Positions 29,175 through 37,600 of a DNA stretch of 64,000 nucleotides are shown piece by piece. Under the pieces are notes generated by a model. That model saw only the letters and a program-made list of their open reading frames with translations. It did not search any database and was not told the origin of the DNA. A program made the position numbers and the translations under genes. The DNA is taken from contig JAGXTL010000019.1 in the NCBI GenBank assembly GCA_018333635.1, forward strand, positions 43,089-107,088, given 5' to 3'. The DNA comes from Dethiobacter sp. GTDB taxonomy: Bacteria > Bacillota > Dethiobacteria > Dethiobacterales > Dethiobacteraceae. Position 1 is the stretch's first letter, and each line of letters starts with the position of its first letter.

Positions 29175-30126
29175 TCAGCCGACAATGCTCTTGATAAACA
29201 GCGTGGGATGCTCCAGCAAATGCAAAATTCCCGACGGCGTCCACTCACTAGAATCCGTGCTCTCCAACACTTCCAGAAAAGGGCGTAGCGGGAAACCATC
29301 GTTAATCAGGATAACACGAGCCTGCCTGCCATCGCTTAAGACCACTTCCGTTCCCACAGGGTAGAGAACAATACTACTTAAAAACACTCTGACTATCTTA
29401 AGATCAAGCCTATTTAGCGCACTATCGCCTATCAGGACTTCAGCACCTTCGTGCGGCAGGATACGGCTGATAGCAACGATCTGATGTCAGTGCGTTAATT
29501 CCTTCCGTTTATTCAAAATATCTGCCGGAAGTTTGGCTTTTCCCACATCATGCAATAGACCGCCCAAACAGAGGTCACTAATGTCAGCGAGATCGTAGTT
29601 TAGACACTTGCCATATGACGCAGTGTAAACTGCCACATTTACCATGTGCGAAAAAGTATAATCATCAATCAAGTGGTTCACAGCCAAGCGCAGCAACAAT
29701 TCCCCACGCTGCATAATCTCTCCAACAAGCACATCCACTGCTTCACGAGCAAGCTGAACATTAACTGGTTTGCCGCGCTGTAAATTTTCAAAGATGCTTT
29801 TACCTGCTACATATGTATCCAGGTAAGCCCTTTTAACATTTTCATCCACTCCATCAAGCATGTCAAGCCGCACACCTTCCACATCGGAAGACTCAAGAAC
29901 TAGGCAGAATCCCTTGGCTTTCAGGCTACGCAAACGACTCAAATGTTCTTCGGTGATAAACGTACCCTTTTGCAGCAACAATTTTGTACGAAAAACTGCA
30001 GCGTATCGAACTGGCCAAAGTGTCCCCGATTTTCAGACCATCCACACTAATTTCCTGCAAAGTGCTCCCCCCAGCCATATCACTTACAATATTTTCAACA
30101 GAAGGAGAGCTTTTCCTGCAAGTCAT
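29175..30126 (-). pseudogene. Degraded HD-GYP phosphodiesterase gene
   Basis: Three pieces in order match one HD-GYP protein. The N-terminal part (ISVDGLKIGDTLASSIR) runs in one frame to about 29985. A one-base insertion in a T run shifts to the frame of LLLQKGTFITEEHLSRL through HDVGKAKLPADILNKRKE, which stops at 29487. After that only the C-terminal tail (EVLIGDSALNRLD...YPVGTEVVLSDG) continues to 29175. The central 75 or so residues, with the HHE and GYP motifs, are missing. So it has a frameshift, an internal deletion and a stop, and cannot hydrolyse c-di-GMP. Confidence 0.85.
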
Positions 30127-30209
30127 TATTGTTTAGGGCTAAGTTTTCTTAAAAGTGTAAAGTGACGTATTTTCACCACAGAAGTACGTCACTTTGTGCG
30201 CTTTGTCAA
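30089..30209. repeat. Stem-loop containing repeat, copy A (copy B at 33668)
   Basis: From ATATTTTCAACAGAAGGAGAG to GCGCTTTG this matches 33668-33800 with scattered differences. Both copies include the start of an HD-GYP-like reading frame on the minus strand (M-T/I-C-R-K) and an upstream hairpin, here AAAGTGACGT/ACGTCACTTT (30159-30195). The hairpin is retained in copy B. Confidence 0.75.
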
Positions 30210-30357
30210 GGGATAGGGCAGCGAATCCTCCATATTACTCCAAGTCATCCCTGCTTAGCATCACTGTTCATTTCATAAATCTATTCTGCTTTAGAATATC
30301 GCTGGATGTTTGCACTGTCTACAGTTCGAGCAGCAGCTCTGCACTTTGGGTAGCGTA

Positions 30358-31092
30358 CTATCTGAAGAGTGTGTCTATGCGGAGCCATTCAGCCCAGTAA
30401 GCATCGAAGGCACGTCTGTAGCTGTTAAAGAGTCGGTCAGTTGTATCTTGTGACCAAGGGAGGCGATTAACCGCTGTATCTAAAAGAAAAGCACTGTGCG
30501 CATCGCTTGCGTCCAACAAGGCCAGGTACAGCTGGCGCAAGTTTTGAATTTCCGCATACGTTGGCTGATAAGAGGCGACTTCATTGCGTAATGCTCGCAA
30601 ATCAAGAAGAACCTGACTAAATAGTTCAATCTCTCTAGCGCTACCCCGCGGGGTAGCCACGGCTTCGTTATGAACACGAACAATTTTGCTAAGTTCCTCA
30701 TGCCACAGATGTGCTTCGGAAAGGTAACTAAACCAGTCGTCTTTCAAGTTATAATCTTCTTGTTTCCTTAGCCAGTAGTAATGGTCGGCAGTCACGGCAA
30801 AACCAAAACCTGCCCACTCTCTTAACACCAAGGTATTTACTCCAATCCAGTCACCGTATAGATTGACAAGTGGCCCGCCGCTGCTTCCCGGAGCGAGGGC
30901 TGCATTGTGCTGGATAGTACGGACTAATGGTGTCCAGACTCCAAAAGCAAGATCCATATCCCGTTGTGTGCTGACTATCCCGTTTGTGACAGTATCTGCC
31001 AAACCCAGCGGGCTACCGAACGCCATTACATCTTCCCCTGTCATGCTCCCTCCATTTCTTTTACAGGTAATTTCCAAGAAAGCAAAAACCAT
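30358..31092 (-). pseudogene. 5'-truncated trypsin-like (HtrA-type) serine protease
   Basis: The frame contains only the second lobe of a trypsin-like fold: VMAFGSPLGLADTVTNGIVS, then the nucleophile motif ALAPGSSGGPLVN and DWIGVNTLV, followed by a long helical tail (residues 120-244). The His and Asp lobe is absent. The first 13 codons (from MVFAFLEITCKR) come from a 27-bp sequence that recurs at 33612-33638, so the apparent start is a junction, not a natural N-terminus. It is most likely a dead remnant of an HtrA/DegP-like gene. Confidence 0.75.
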
Positions 31093-31186
31093 TAATTTGC
31101 CCCATCCCCTTGCTACCCGGCGGAAGGGCCTACCAGTCCTGCACCAATTACTGCAATTTTAACGCCCCTGTTTTAGCGGCAGAGAA

Positions 31187-31378
31187 CTATACAACCAAAG
31201 CATGAAGGTCAGCTTCCCAGGGCGACTGAATGCAATCAAGCGCATATGTTTCATCATGAAGCCAGTCATTCACCTTGTCGGCTTCTAAGACCAGCGGCAT
31301 CCGCTCATGGTAGAAGGCGACTGACTTATTGGCAGCAGTCGTTAGAATGAGGCATGCTTCGTAAGGCAGCTTCCACCT
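31187..31378 (-). pseudogene. C-terminal fragment of an SRAP/YedK-type gene
   Basis: About 63 residues reading ACLILTTAANKSVAFYHERMPLVL, then EADKVNDWL, match the C-terminal part of SOS response-associated peptidase (HMCES/YedK), which crosslinks to abasic sites. The catalytic Cys2 end is missing; the frame upstream enters a REP element and a foreign gene fragment. Confidence 0.7.
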
Positions 31379-31399
31379 GCCCCGTCCCCTTGACACATT
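31377..31399. repeat. REP-like GGGGACGGGG element, half copy
   Basis: CTGCCCCGTCCCCTTGACACATT, one arm of the dispersed palindrome, exactly abutting the duplicated fragment that starts at 31399. Confidence 0.65.
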
Positions 31400-31485
31400 A
31401 CGGAATCGGTTCTTCCATCCGTTTTTGGCAACAGTTTGTTGACAGTACCGCCGAAGAACAAAAGAACATGCTGGCAGATGAACAC
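31399..31485 (+). pseudogene. 87-bp fragment copied from the QueG-like gene at 40.3 kb
   Basis: 31399-31485 is identical to 40923-41009 except for one base near the end (GATGAACAC versus GATGAGCAC). The source is codons inside the Fe-S protein gene at 40335-41096. It is inserted between the REP half element and the end of the reverse transcriptase gene, in the same orientation as its source. Confidence 0.88.
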
Positions 31486-31502
31486 AGAGGGATAATAGCA
31501 TT

Positions 31503-33020
31503 CTAAATTGAAGCAATAAATGACACATGGTTTTTCTTCATGCTTTTCCAGTAATCTTTGAGGGTGTTTTGGGGAAGAACTTCGTATACAAAGAGCCAGT
31601 TTTTATTAAAATCATCCTTGCTCTTTGACAATTGCTCTGCGTATTTCCTGTATTCTTTTTGGACACTCTTTGGCTCATATTTCACGCAATTAAGATATGC
31701 CATCAGCATAAAAATACAATGATTACTCTGCTTTGCATCATTAAAGGTCACATTGTCTATTTTGAACCCGTATTTCAAAGAAAAAAAGAGTGAAAAAGAC
31801 ACAGCTTCGTAATTTTGATTCTTTTTATTTTCGGAATAAATTTTGTTAGATAGCTTTTGGATATCTTCTTTTTTCACGCTGTAAGGGATAAAAACATAAT
31901 CATCCAATAACGGTATAATGTATGGAAATATCAACGCCAAATGAAAGATAGTTTTTACGCAGCACTCTTTCGCATTTTCGTTCATCGTCTTTTTCGATAA
32001 AACCTTGATGGCATAATTAAGTATAGCAGCGTTCATCTGATTATCTCTCATTAATTCTACTGAAAAATCCAAATATGCCCGGACTTCGTTAAACTTCATT
32101 TTTGGTGATTTATTGAGTGTTGAAAAGTCATTAATTCGTCTGACCCAATTCTCCACGGCTGCAATAGGCAATTCGACGATTTCTGTTTTTTTATAGTTTA
32201 GCGTCAAATCATAATGTCTTAGTTGTGAAGCTAATTCAACTAAAAAGGCTTGTCCCTCTTCATATGTGGCAACATAACAGGTATAGTCATCTATGTTCCT
32301 AATGTACCGATATCCTTTATCATAAAGATCTTTATCTATAACGGTTAATATTACTTCTGACAATAAATTAGATGTATGTGGGCCAATCGGCAAACCATGT
32401 GTCTCACCATCTTTGATGTTTCGAGTGTAAAAATCAATAACATTGTACCATTTTCTTCGGTCACCTTGGGTTTGCTTGGCTATATCTTTACCCACTAATG
32501 CCCATGAAAGAGAATGAGTATAGATGCTTGGGAAACAATTAGAAACATCGGCACAGGCCAAATATCTTTTTCCAATCAGCAAATCTAGCTCTGGGGTATC
32601 GTCTGTTCTAAAGTTTTTATAGTTCATCTCAAATAGACTTTTTGAACTTTGAATCTTACGAATATGTATCCGACTGACTTTATACTGATGTCCAATTGTT
32701 TGATTTTCAAAATGCAGTTTTAATGTATCCCAATTATCAGCTAAGCACCTACATAAAAGTTGGTATGTAGCCGGGGTAGGTATTCCAAAGGGGCGTGGTA
32801 TGTTGATGTTCCTCATACTCTCATAATAAATGTACTGCATAGGCACTTTAGAGAATATAGGATTATGTGCTTGGCAATAGTCAAAAAATGCTTTGGATGT
32901 AAACACAGGTGGCAGTTTCTCGCTGAACAGCCCAAATGCTAATAGTCCCTCGTACAGTTCATTACTGTCGATTTCGTTTAAGTAGTTATAATATAGTTTT
33001 TTAATCAATCCACCACCCAC
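31503..33020 (-). CDS. Stand-alone reverse transcriptase of the Abi/UG (defence-associated) type
   Basis: 505 residues. The RT palm motifs are clear: motif A LACADVSNCFPSIYTHSLSW (catalytic Asp), motif B GLPIGPHTSNLLSE, motif C YIRNIDDYTCYV (the Asp pair in an IDD rather than YADD context), and motif D LTLNYKKTEIVELP. The N-terminal ELYEGLLAFGLFSEKLPPVF segment and the SIYTHSLSWAL variant resemble RTs grouped with AbiA/UG defence proteins. About 220 C-terminal residues look all-helical. There is no maturase or HNH domain and no integrase. It is clearly AT-richer than its surroundings, so probably horizontally acquired. The start is uncertain (GTG 33020 or TTG 33008). Confidence 0.85.
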   Translation of the reverse strand: MGGGLIKKLYYNYLNEIDSNELYEGLLAFGLFSEKLPPVFTSKAFFDYCQAHNPIFSKVPMQYIYYESMRNINIPRPFGIPTPATYQLLCRCLADNWDTLKLHFENQTIGHQYKVSRIHIRKIQSSKSLFEMNYKNFRTDDTPELDLLIGKRYLACADVSNCFPSIYTHSLSWALVGKDIAKQTQGDRRKWYNVIDFYTRNIKDGETHGLPIGPHTSNLLSEVILTVIDKDLYDKGYRYIRNIDDYTCYVATYEEGQAFLVELASQLRHYDLTLNYKKTEIVELPIAAVENWVRRINDFSTLNKSPKMKFNEVRAYLDFSVELMRDNQMNAAILNYAIKVLSKKTMNENAKECCVKTIFHLALIFPYIIPLLDDYVFIPYSVKKEDIQKLSNKIYSENKKNQNYEAVSFSLFFSLKYGFKIDNVTFNDAKQSNHCIFMLMAYLNCVKYEPKSVQKEYRKYAEQLSKSKDDFNKNWLFVYEVLPQNTLKDYWKSMKKNHVSFIASI

Positions 33021-33253
33021 TAACCCTCATAATCAATAGAAGCTTGCTGGTTCCCTTACATAGACCATCTATTCCTTTTGTTCGACATATTTTTCCTATT
33101 TCCTTTTACTACCTTTTATTTTGCACTTCACCGAAAATTAACCATCTTCAGGCTAGTGAGAGTCATTTTTTATTTTATAAAAACAAACATGATTCCACTG
33201 CAAAAACCCCTGAATTTCCCTTTAAATTTGTCAATCTAAGCAGGTTTTCCTAG

Positions 33254-33321
33254 CTTAATATCGAATAATATTAAGTAACAGCAAGATATTCAGCGAGAAA
33301 GCTACTTAATTCGATATTAAG
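33254..33321. repeat. Inverted repeat upstream of the reverse transcriptase gene
   Basis: Thirteen-base perfect arms CTTAATATCGAAT (33254-33266) and ATTCGATATTAAG (33309-33321) enclose 42 bases. An alternative inner pairing is TTAAGT...ACTTAA. It sits about 235 bases upstream of the RT start, in a 900-base interval (33021-33914) with no gene. It could encode a structured RNA or mark an integration boundary. Confidence 0.6.
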
Positions 33322-33387
33322 GGGGATATCACTTGTTTAGGGAAAATAAGCGGCATTTGCAGCAACAAATGTTCACCAGCTATGCCC

Positions 33388-33419
33388 ATGTGACAAGGGG
33401 ACGGGGTTTCTGACACATT
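33388..33419. repeat. REP-like GGGGACGGGG element, copy at 33.4 kb
   Basis: ATGTGACAAGGGGACGGGG followed by TTTCTGACACATT; outer TGTGACA/TGACACA bases are shared with the other copies. AAAGAGACACAT occurs 30 bases later, as it does after copy 1. Confidence 0.75.
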
Positions 33420-33667
33420 ATTTCAAAGAACTCCATAATAAAGAGACACATAGATGCCTGTCTGGATATGGATGAAAGATTTTGTATCTCCGACCAGGAG
33501 GCTGGGAAAATCATTAAGGCCCTTTTATAAGGTCAAAAGCGGGACTTAATTACAAAGTATTGTTCAACGTTACGCAACGGATCTACGACAACGCATTTCC
33601 TTCCGCTTACAGTAATTTCCAAGAAAGCAAAAACCATTTTATATTGTTTTTGACTTCCACTACCCAA

Positions 33668-33800
33668 ATATTTTCAACAAGACGAGAGTATTTCCTGCAA
33701 ATCATTATCGTTAAGGAGTTAAGTTATCTTCTAAAAAATGTAAAGTGATGTACTTTCATCACTTTTGAGATGGTGGTAGCACGTCACTTTGTTTACTTTG
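33668..33800. repeat. Stem-loop containing repeat, copy B
   Basis: Diverged second copy of 30089-30209. The hairpin is AAAGTGATGT (33742-33751) with ACGTCACTTT (33781-33790), a C-to-T change that still pairs as G-U. A short 27-bp identity to 31067-31093 lies at 33612-33638. Together these show that the 30-34 kb interval was built by duplications and deletions. Confidence 0.72.
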
Positions 33801-33914
33801 GATATTGCCAGTGACAAGGGAACCAAACAAAACAAGAGGACAAAATCGGCATAGAACTATACAGCTTTGCAGGGTAAGCGGTTTTTATTATTATCCAAAG
33901 TCAACAGCCGCTTG

Positions 33915-35057
33915 CTATAAACGACGGAAAAGGCAGATTAAGCGCAGGGCCCGTTCAGCAGCATCGGCAAGCAGTTCCGGGGTACGGGCTATGCATTCAT
34001 CAAGAGTTATCGGGCCAGGTGCGATACTGGCCATTGCATCGATCCCATGCTGGGCGGCGGCCTGCGCAGGGAGAGCGACAGAGCCTGCCAGAGCAAGAAC
34101 CGGGATACCGTGCTTCTTAGCACGGGAGGCAATTCCGACCGGCACTTTGCCATAAAGCGTCTGCTCATTGATTTGTCCCTCTCCCGTAATCACCAGATCC
34201 GCTCCGGCAGCCAGCAGTTCGTCAAATCCAGTCAGTCTGCACACCAGATCAAGACCGGGTACAAGGCTGGCTCCTGCAAACATCATCAGACCGTAACCCA
34301 TTCCTCCCCCGCCTCCGGCACCGGGATAACAAGCTAAATCTTTCCCCAGATCAGCGGCCGCCACCTCGGCCAACCAGGCAAGGGCGGCATCCAGCAGAGC
34401 CACCTGATCCGGACCGGCGCCTTTCTGAGGCGCATACACATAAGCGGCACCAGACGGTCCGTATAAAGGATTGCTGACATCACAGGCAGCAACCACCTCC
34501 GCCTCCGCAAGAGCAGGGTGCAGCCCTGACATATCAATACCGGCCAAGTTCAGCAGCGCCGGAACTCCAGCGGGTAAAGGCCTGCCGCCGGCATCCAGGA
34601 ACCGGACCCCCAGAGCCTGCGCCATTCCTGTCCCGCCGTCTGAAGTGGCGCTCCCTCCCACACCTACGATTATACGCCGGCAGCCTGCATCAAGAGCTGC
34701 CCGCATCAACTCGCCGGTCCCAAAGCTGGTAGCCTGCAACGGATTGCGTGCCAAGCGGGGAACAAGAGCCAGCCCGGAAGCGGCTGCCATCTCAATCACG
34801 GACGTCAGATTGTCAAGTGCGACCCACGCAGCAGTTACCGGTTGCCCCAGGGGGCCGGTAACCACTAGGAAATACTTTTCTCCTCCCAGTGCCGCCAGCA
34901 GGCAGTCGCTCAGGCCTTCCCCGCCGTCAGCCATCGGACAGATGAATATTTCCGCCTCCGGTAATACCCGCCGGACTCCCTTGGCAATAGCGTCCGCCAC
35001 TTCCGGTGAGGCTAGGCTTTCTTTAAAAGAGTCGGGAGCAACAATCACTCGTGTCAT
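33915..35057 (-). CDS. Glycerate kinase, GlxK/GarK type
   Basis: 380 residues, full length for the class II bacterial glycerate kinases (glycerate 2-kinase family GK-I). It opens TRVIVAPDSFKESLAS, with PMADGGEGLSDCLL, VGVGGSATSDGGTGMAQALG and ITGEGQINEQTLYGKVP as signature segments. It phosphorylates D-glycerate to a phosphoglycerate in serine or glycolate-linked metabolism. GAGGAGG lies six bases before the ATG. It stands alone; GC content is higher than the flanking relics, so it is a resident gene. Confidence 0.93.
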   Translation of the reverse strand: MTRVIVAPDSFKESLASPEVADAIAKGVRRVLPEAEIFICPMADGGEGLSDCLLAALGGEKYFLVVTGPLGQPVTAAWVALDNLTSVIEMAAASGLALVPRLARNPLQATSFGTGELMRAALDAGCRRIIVGVGGSATSDGGTGMAQALGVRFLDAGGRPLPAGVPALLNLAGIDMSGLHPALAEAEVVAACDVSNPLYGPSGAAYVYAPQKGAGPDQVALLDAALAWLAEVAAADLGKDLACYPGAGGGGGMGYGLMMFAGASLVPGLDLVCRLTGFDELLAAGADLVITGEGQINEQTLYGKVPVGIASRAKKHGIPVLALAGSVALPAQAAAQHGIDAMASIAPGPITLDECIARTPELLADAAERALRLICLFRRL

Positions 35058-35139
35058 CGTCAGCCTCCTCAGTCAAAGATACGTGGGTCAACTGCCCTCA
35101 CTTTATTGACCCAATAAGCTTTGGCATTACGACCACAAC

Positions 35140-35190
35140 CACCCCGCCTTGGCAGGCAACCTCTCTAGAGGAGGGGAATTAGGGGTCAAA
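35140..35190. repeat. REP-like element related to the 12-kb repeat heads
   Basis: ACCACCCC-GCCT-TGGC-AGGC hairpin followed by CCTCTCTAGAGGAGG and GGAATTAGGGG. The layout (ACCACCCC, hairpin, GAGGGGAATT hairpin) is that of the 12011 and 12151 copies. The gap 35058-35359 otherwise holds only the ribosome site AGGAGG for the next gene. Confidence 0.7.
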
Positions 35191-35359
35191 GGAATTTTAA
35201 TAGAGAAATATTCATAAAAATGACAAAATTTCCTGCCGATATTTCTCAAATAAGGGGTTCACAATTTATCTTTGAAGAAATGCAACCTTTTTTCTTCCAG
35301 TTCGTTATAACTTTAGGTCGGCTGTTCAGCCGGGACTAAATCTAGCAGGAGGCATGTAG

Positions 35360-36307
35360 ATGAATCGTAAAGCGACTGTGTTAATGATTCTGTTTACTCT
35401 TTCCATGTTAACCGCACAGTTTGCGGCCGGCGCAGAGCGACGCTTCCAATCAAGGGAAGTTGCTCTGGAAACAATTATTGCAGAAGTCAAGCGAGAGCTT
35501 GGCGGAGTGCCGTTATCCGGCTTTAGCGTCAAAGCTGAAGACTTGGATCTGTACGGCAGAAGACAACGGTTGTCTTATTCCGGAGAATTTAAAAAAACTG
35601 GAACTATGGATAAGGTAGCGCTGGAGCAAGCAAGAAGACATTTTGCCAGTGTAATCAACCGGGTATATGGCATAGAAAACTACGAAATAGAGCTTGACGA
35701 AGACTCTCTGGACATATCATTTGAGCAAAGCCGTAACATAGTGACTGTAAGCGAGGGCGCATACGCCGCGCGTGAGTATGTCCCTTATGTTTCCGTTAGC
35801 ATTAGTCTGACAGATGAAGAAGACGATGAGACTGACGATGAAAAAGAGCTGGGCAGGTTTGGAAAAATTACCAAGGTTGGATACACCACATTGGAGTATG
35901 ACATTGACGTCAGCCTAGAGCGAAGAGTAGTTAGGTTACAGCTTGGACAAAAAAACGCACGTGTAAACGGTGAAGCCGCGAGGCTTGAGGTAGCACCCTT
36001 TGTTGAGGGAGGCAGGACACTTGTGCCGCTACGTTTCTTAGGCGAGCAACTGGGCGCTGTCCTCAAATGGGATGCGGAGGACAAAGAAGTGACTTTCAGT
36101 AACGGAGCGATTACCGTTAAACTTCGCCTTGATGATGATGATGCTCGTATCTATATTAAGGGAGCAGCTCCAAGAACAGTGGCTCTTCAAACACCTGCCA
36201 AGGTCGTAGAAGGCAGAACATTTGTTCCGCTGCGTTTTGTTTCCGAAAACCTAGATGCTACAGTTCGCTGGAATCCTAGTGACCGCAGCATTATTGTCCG
36301 TCAATAG
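35360..36307 (+). CDS. Secreted copper amine oxidase N-terminal domain protein
   Basis: 315 residues with a signal peptide (residues 1-24). A 165-residue N-terminal part of no family I recognise includes an acidic stretch of D/E near residue 155. Two tandem copper-amine-oxidase-N1-like beta domains (about 190-315) carry the repeating RTLVPLRFLGEQLGA and RTFVPLRFVSENLDA units. In Firmicutes these domains are thought to serve cell-surface attachment. AGGAGG lies 7 bases before the ATG. A terminator follows. Confidence 0.85.
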   Translation: MNRKATVLMILFTLSMLTAQFAAGAERRFQSREVALETIIAEVKRELGGVPLSGFSVKAEDLDLYGRRQRLSYSGEFKKTGTMDKVALEQARRHFASVINRVYGIENYEIELDEDSLDISFEQSRNIVTVSEGAYAAREYVPYVSVSISLTDEEDDETDDEKELGRFGKITKVGYTTLEYDIDVSLERRVVRLQLGQKNARVNGEAARLEVAPFVEGGRTLVPLRFLGEQLGAVLKWDAEDKEVTFSNGAITVKLRLDDDDARIYIKGAAPRTVALQTPAKVVEGRTFVPLRFVSENLDATVRWNPSDRSIIVRQ

Positions 36308-36325
36308 GTCAGCTTTGCATAAGAC

Positions 36326-36367
36326 AAACCCGGCTCGGTTCAGCAAAGCTTGAACTGCGCCGGGTTT
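36326..36367. terminator. Bidirectional terminator between convergent genes
   Basis: AAACCCGGC/GCCGGGTTT outer stem with an inner GTTCA/TGAAC helix. T-rich on both sides, it lies between the CAO-domain gene and the anti-sigma gene. Confidence 0.8.
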
Positions 36368-36391
36368 ATGTTTTGTCACCTATTGACTTCA

Positions 36392-37528
36392 CTATTCTTG
36401 ATAATCGTCAATCGACTCCTGAAGTTCATATTCAGAGTGTTCAGCGCCTTCTTCGGTCTCAATCTTCTCTTCTCCGGCAGCATCGGGCTTAGGAACATCA
36501 CGGGTAGGTTTATCTGACTCGTATTCTTCGGCTTCATGCTCATTAGGAACATTGGGTTTGGTTTGACCACGTCTAGGTCTTTCGGAGTCGCTTCTTTCGT
36601 CCATGTTTTCATCGAGAATATCAGAACCGGATTCGAGCAAGCCGTCAAAGTTCTTCAACATGGGGTCAGCTTTAATAGCATTTTTAATGATCAATAGGGC
36701 TTCCTTCTCGCTCAGTCCTTTCTCTTCAATGAGTTCTATTATCGCCTCTGTTATGTCGTCCAGTTTTTCTTTAAAACTTTCCGGACTAAGGCCTAGTTCT
36801 CTATATAGGCTAAGCACTTGCCAAGCCAGTGGAACGCCGACTGCGGCTACTAAGTCAACATAATCAGCAGGCAATAATCCGGCATCACCGGCCGTTTCCA
36901 TGAGTTCGGCGGTAAGTTCACTGCTTGTCACCTCAAGCGATATCTCTTGTCCTGCCAAGTATTCATCAATGGTTCGGCGCACATTCCCTGACAAAACAGC
37001 TAAATCTGCTGCTCCCAAACTGTCACCGATCGGATGCAGAGCAATTATTATTCTGCGCTCTGGGCTGAGCAGACCATCTTTGCGCAGCGCATCAGCGATT
37101 ATGCGCAGCGCCTCATTTACATTTTGACTTGTTAAGTCCAATCGTGCCAGCAGCGTTTGACCGTCTGCATTCAGTCCATTTGCTGTAATAACTTTGTTTC
37201 TTGAACTGATAGTCATGTTTATTACCGGGTTGACTTGCAGGGTAAGGCTGGCAACAACTTGAGGTGCAGTAAAAAAAGTTGCGTAAGTTCCCAGTGTTAT
37301 GAGCAACACCGCCAGCGTAGCAACGAGCGGCCACGCGGCTGGCATAAATCTATAAATTCTAGCTCTAACCTTGTGCTGAAAGGGGGAAGGTGTGATTTCT
37401 TTTTCAAAACAACTTGAAGCAAGCAGCGTTTTCCTCAGGCGCTGTTGATATGCCGGCATCTGTATCTCGGGAAGCTCAAGGGTATCCAGCTTATTTTGTA
37501 ATTTTTCATAATCAGCTTTTCCAGTCAT
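36392..37528 (-). CDS. RsgI-like membrane anti-sigma factor
   Basis: About 378 residues: a cytoplasmic N-terminal segment (1-64), one transmembrane helix (about 65-86), and then the RsgI-type mid domain (LTLQVNPVINMTIS, VITANGLNADGQTLL) that senses extracellular signals in known RsgI proteins. A helical region and a long acidic, E/D/P-rich tail (about 300-378) follow. Its cognate sigma gene is immediately upstream (66 bases). The ATG at 37528 has AGGATGAG before it; another ATG lies two codons earlier. No carbohydrate-binding domain is present at the C-terminus, so the signal is unknown. Confidence 0.78.
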   Translation of the reverse strand: MTGKADYEKLQNKLDTLELPEIQMPAYQQRLRKTLLASSCFEKEITPSPFQHKVRARIYRFMPAAWPLVATLAVLLITLGTYATFFTAPQVVASLTLQVNPVINMTISSRNKVITANGLNADGQTLLARLDLTSQNVNEALRIIADALRKDGLLSPERRIIIALHPIGDSLGAADLAVLSGNVRRTIDEYLAGQEISLEVTSSELTAELMETAGDAGLLPADYVDLVAAVGVPLAWQVLSLYRELGLSPESFKEKLDDITEAIIELIEEKGLSEKEALLIIKNAIKADPMLKNFDGLLESGSDILDENMDERSDSERPRRGQTKPNVPNEHEAEEYESDKPTRDVPKPDAAGEEKIETEEGAEHSEYELQESIDDYQE

Positions 37529-37600
37529 TCTCATCCTACTCGCCTTCTGTATATTTAACGCTGCTGCTTAGAAAAAGTTGCGCTTGCTCATCAATTGATG

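Noticed and set aside
31503..33020. Group II intron or retron interpretation of the RT
   Set aside because: No maturase or HNH domain and no intron-like domain V sequence; motif C is IDD with a different context, and no clear msr-msd is found upstream.
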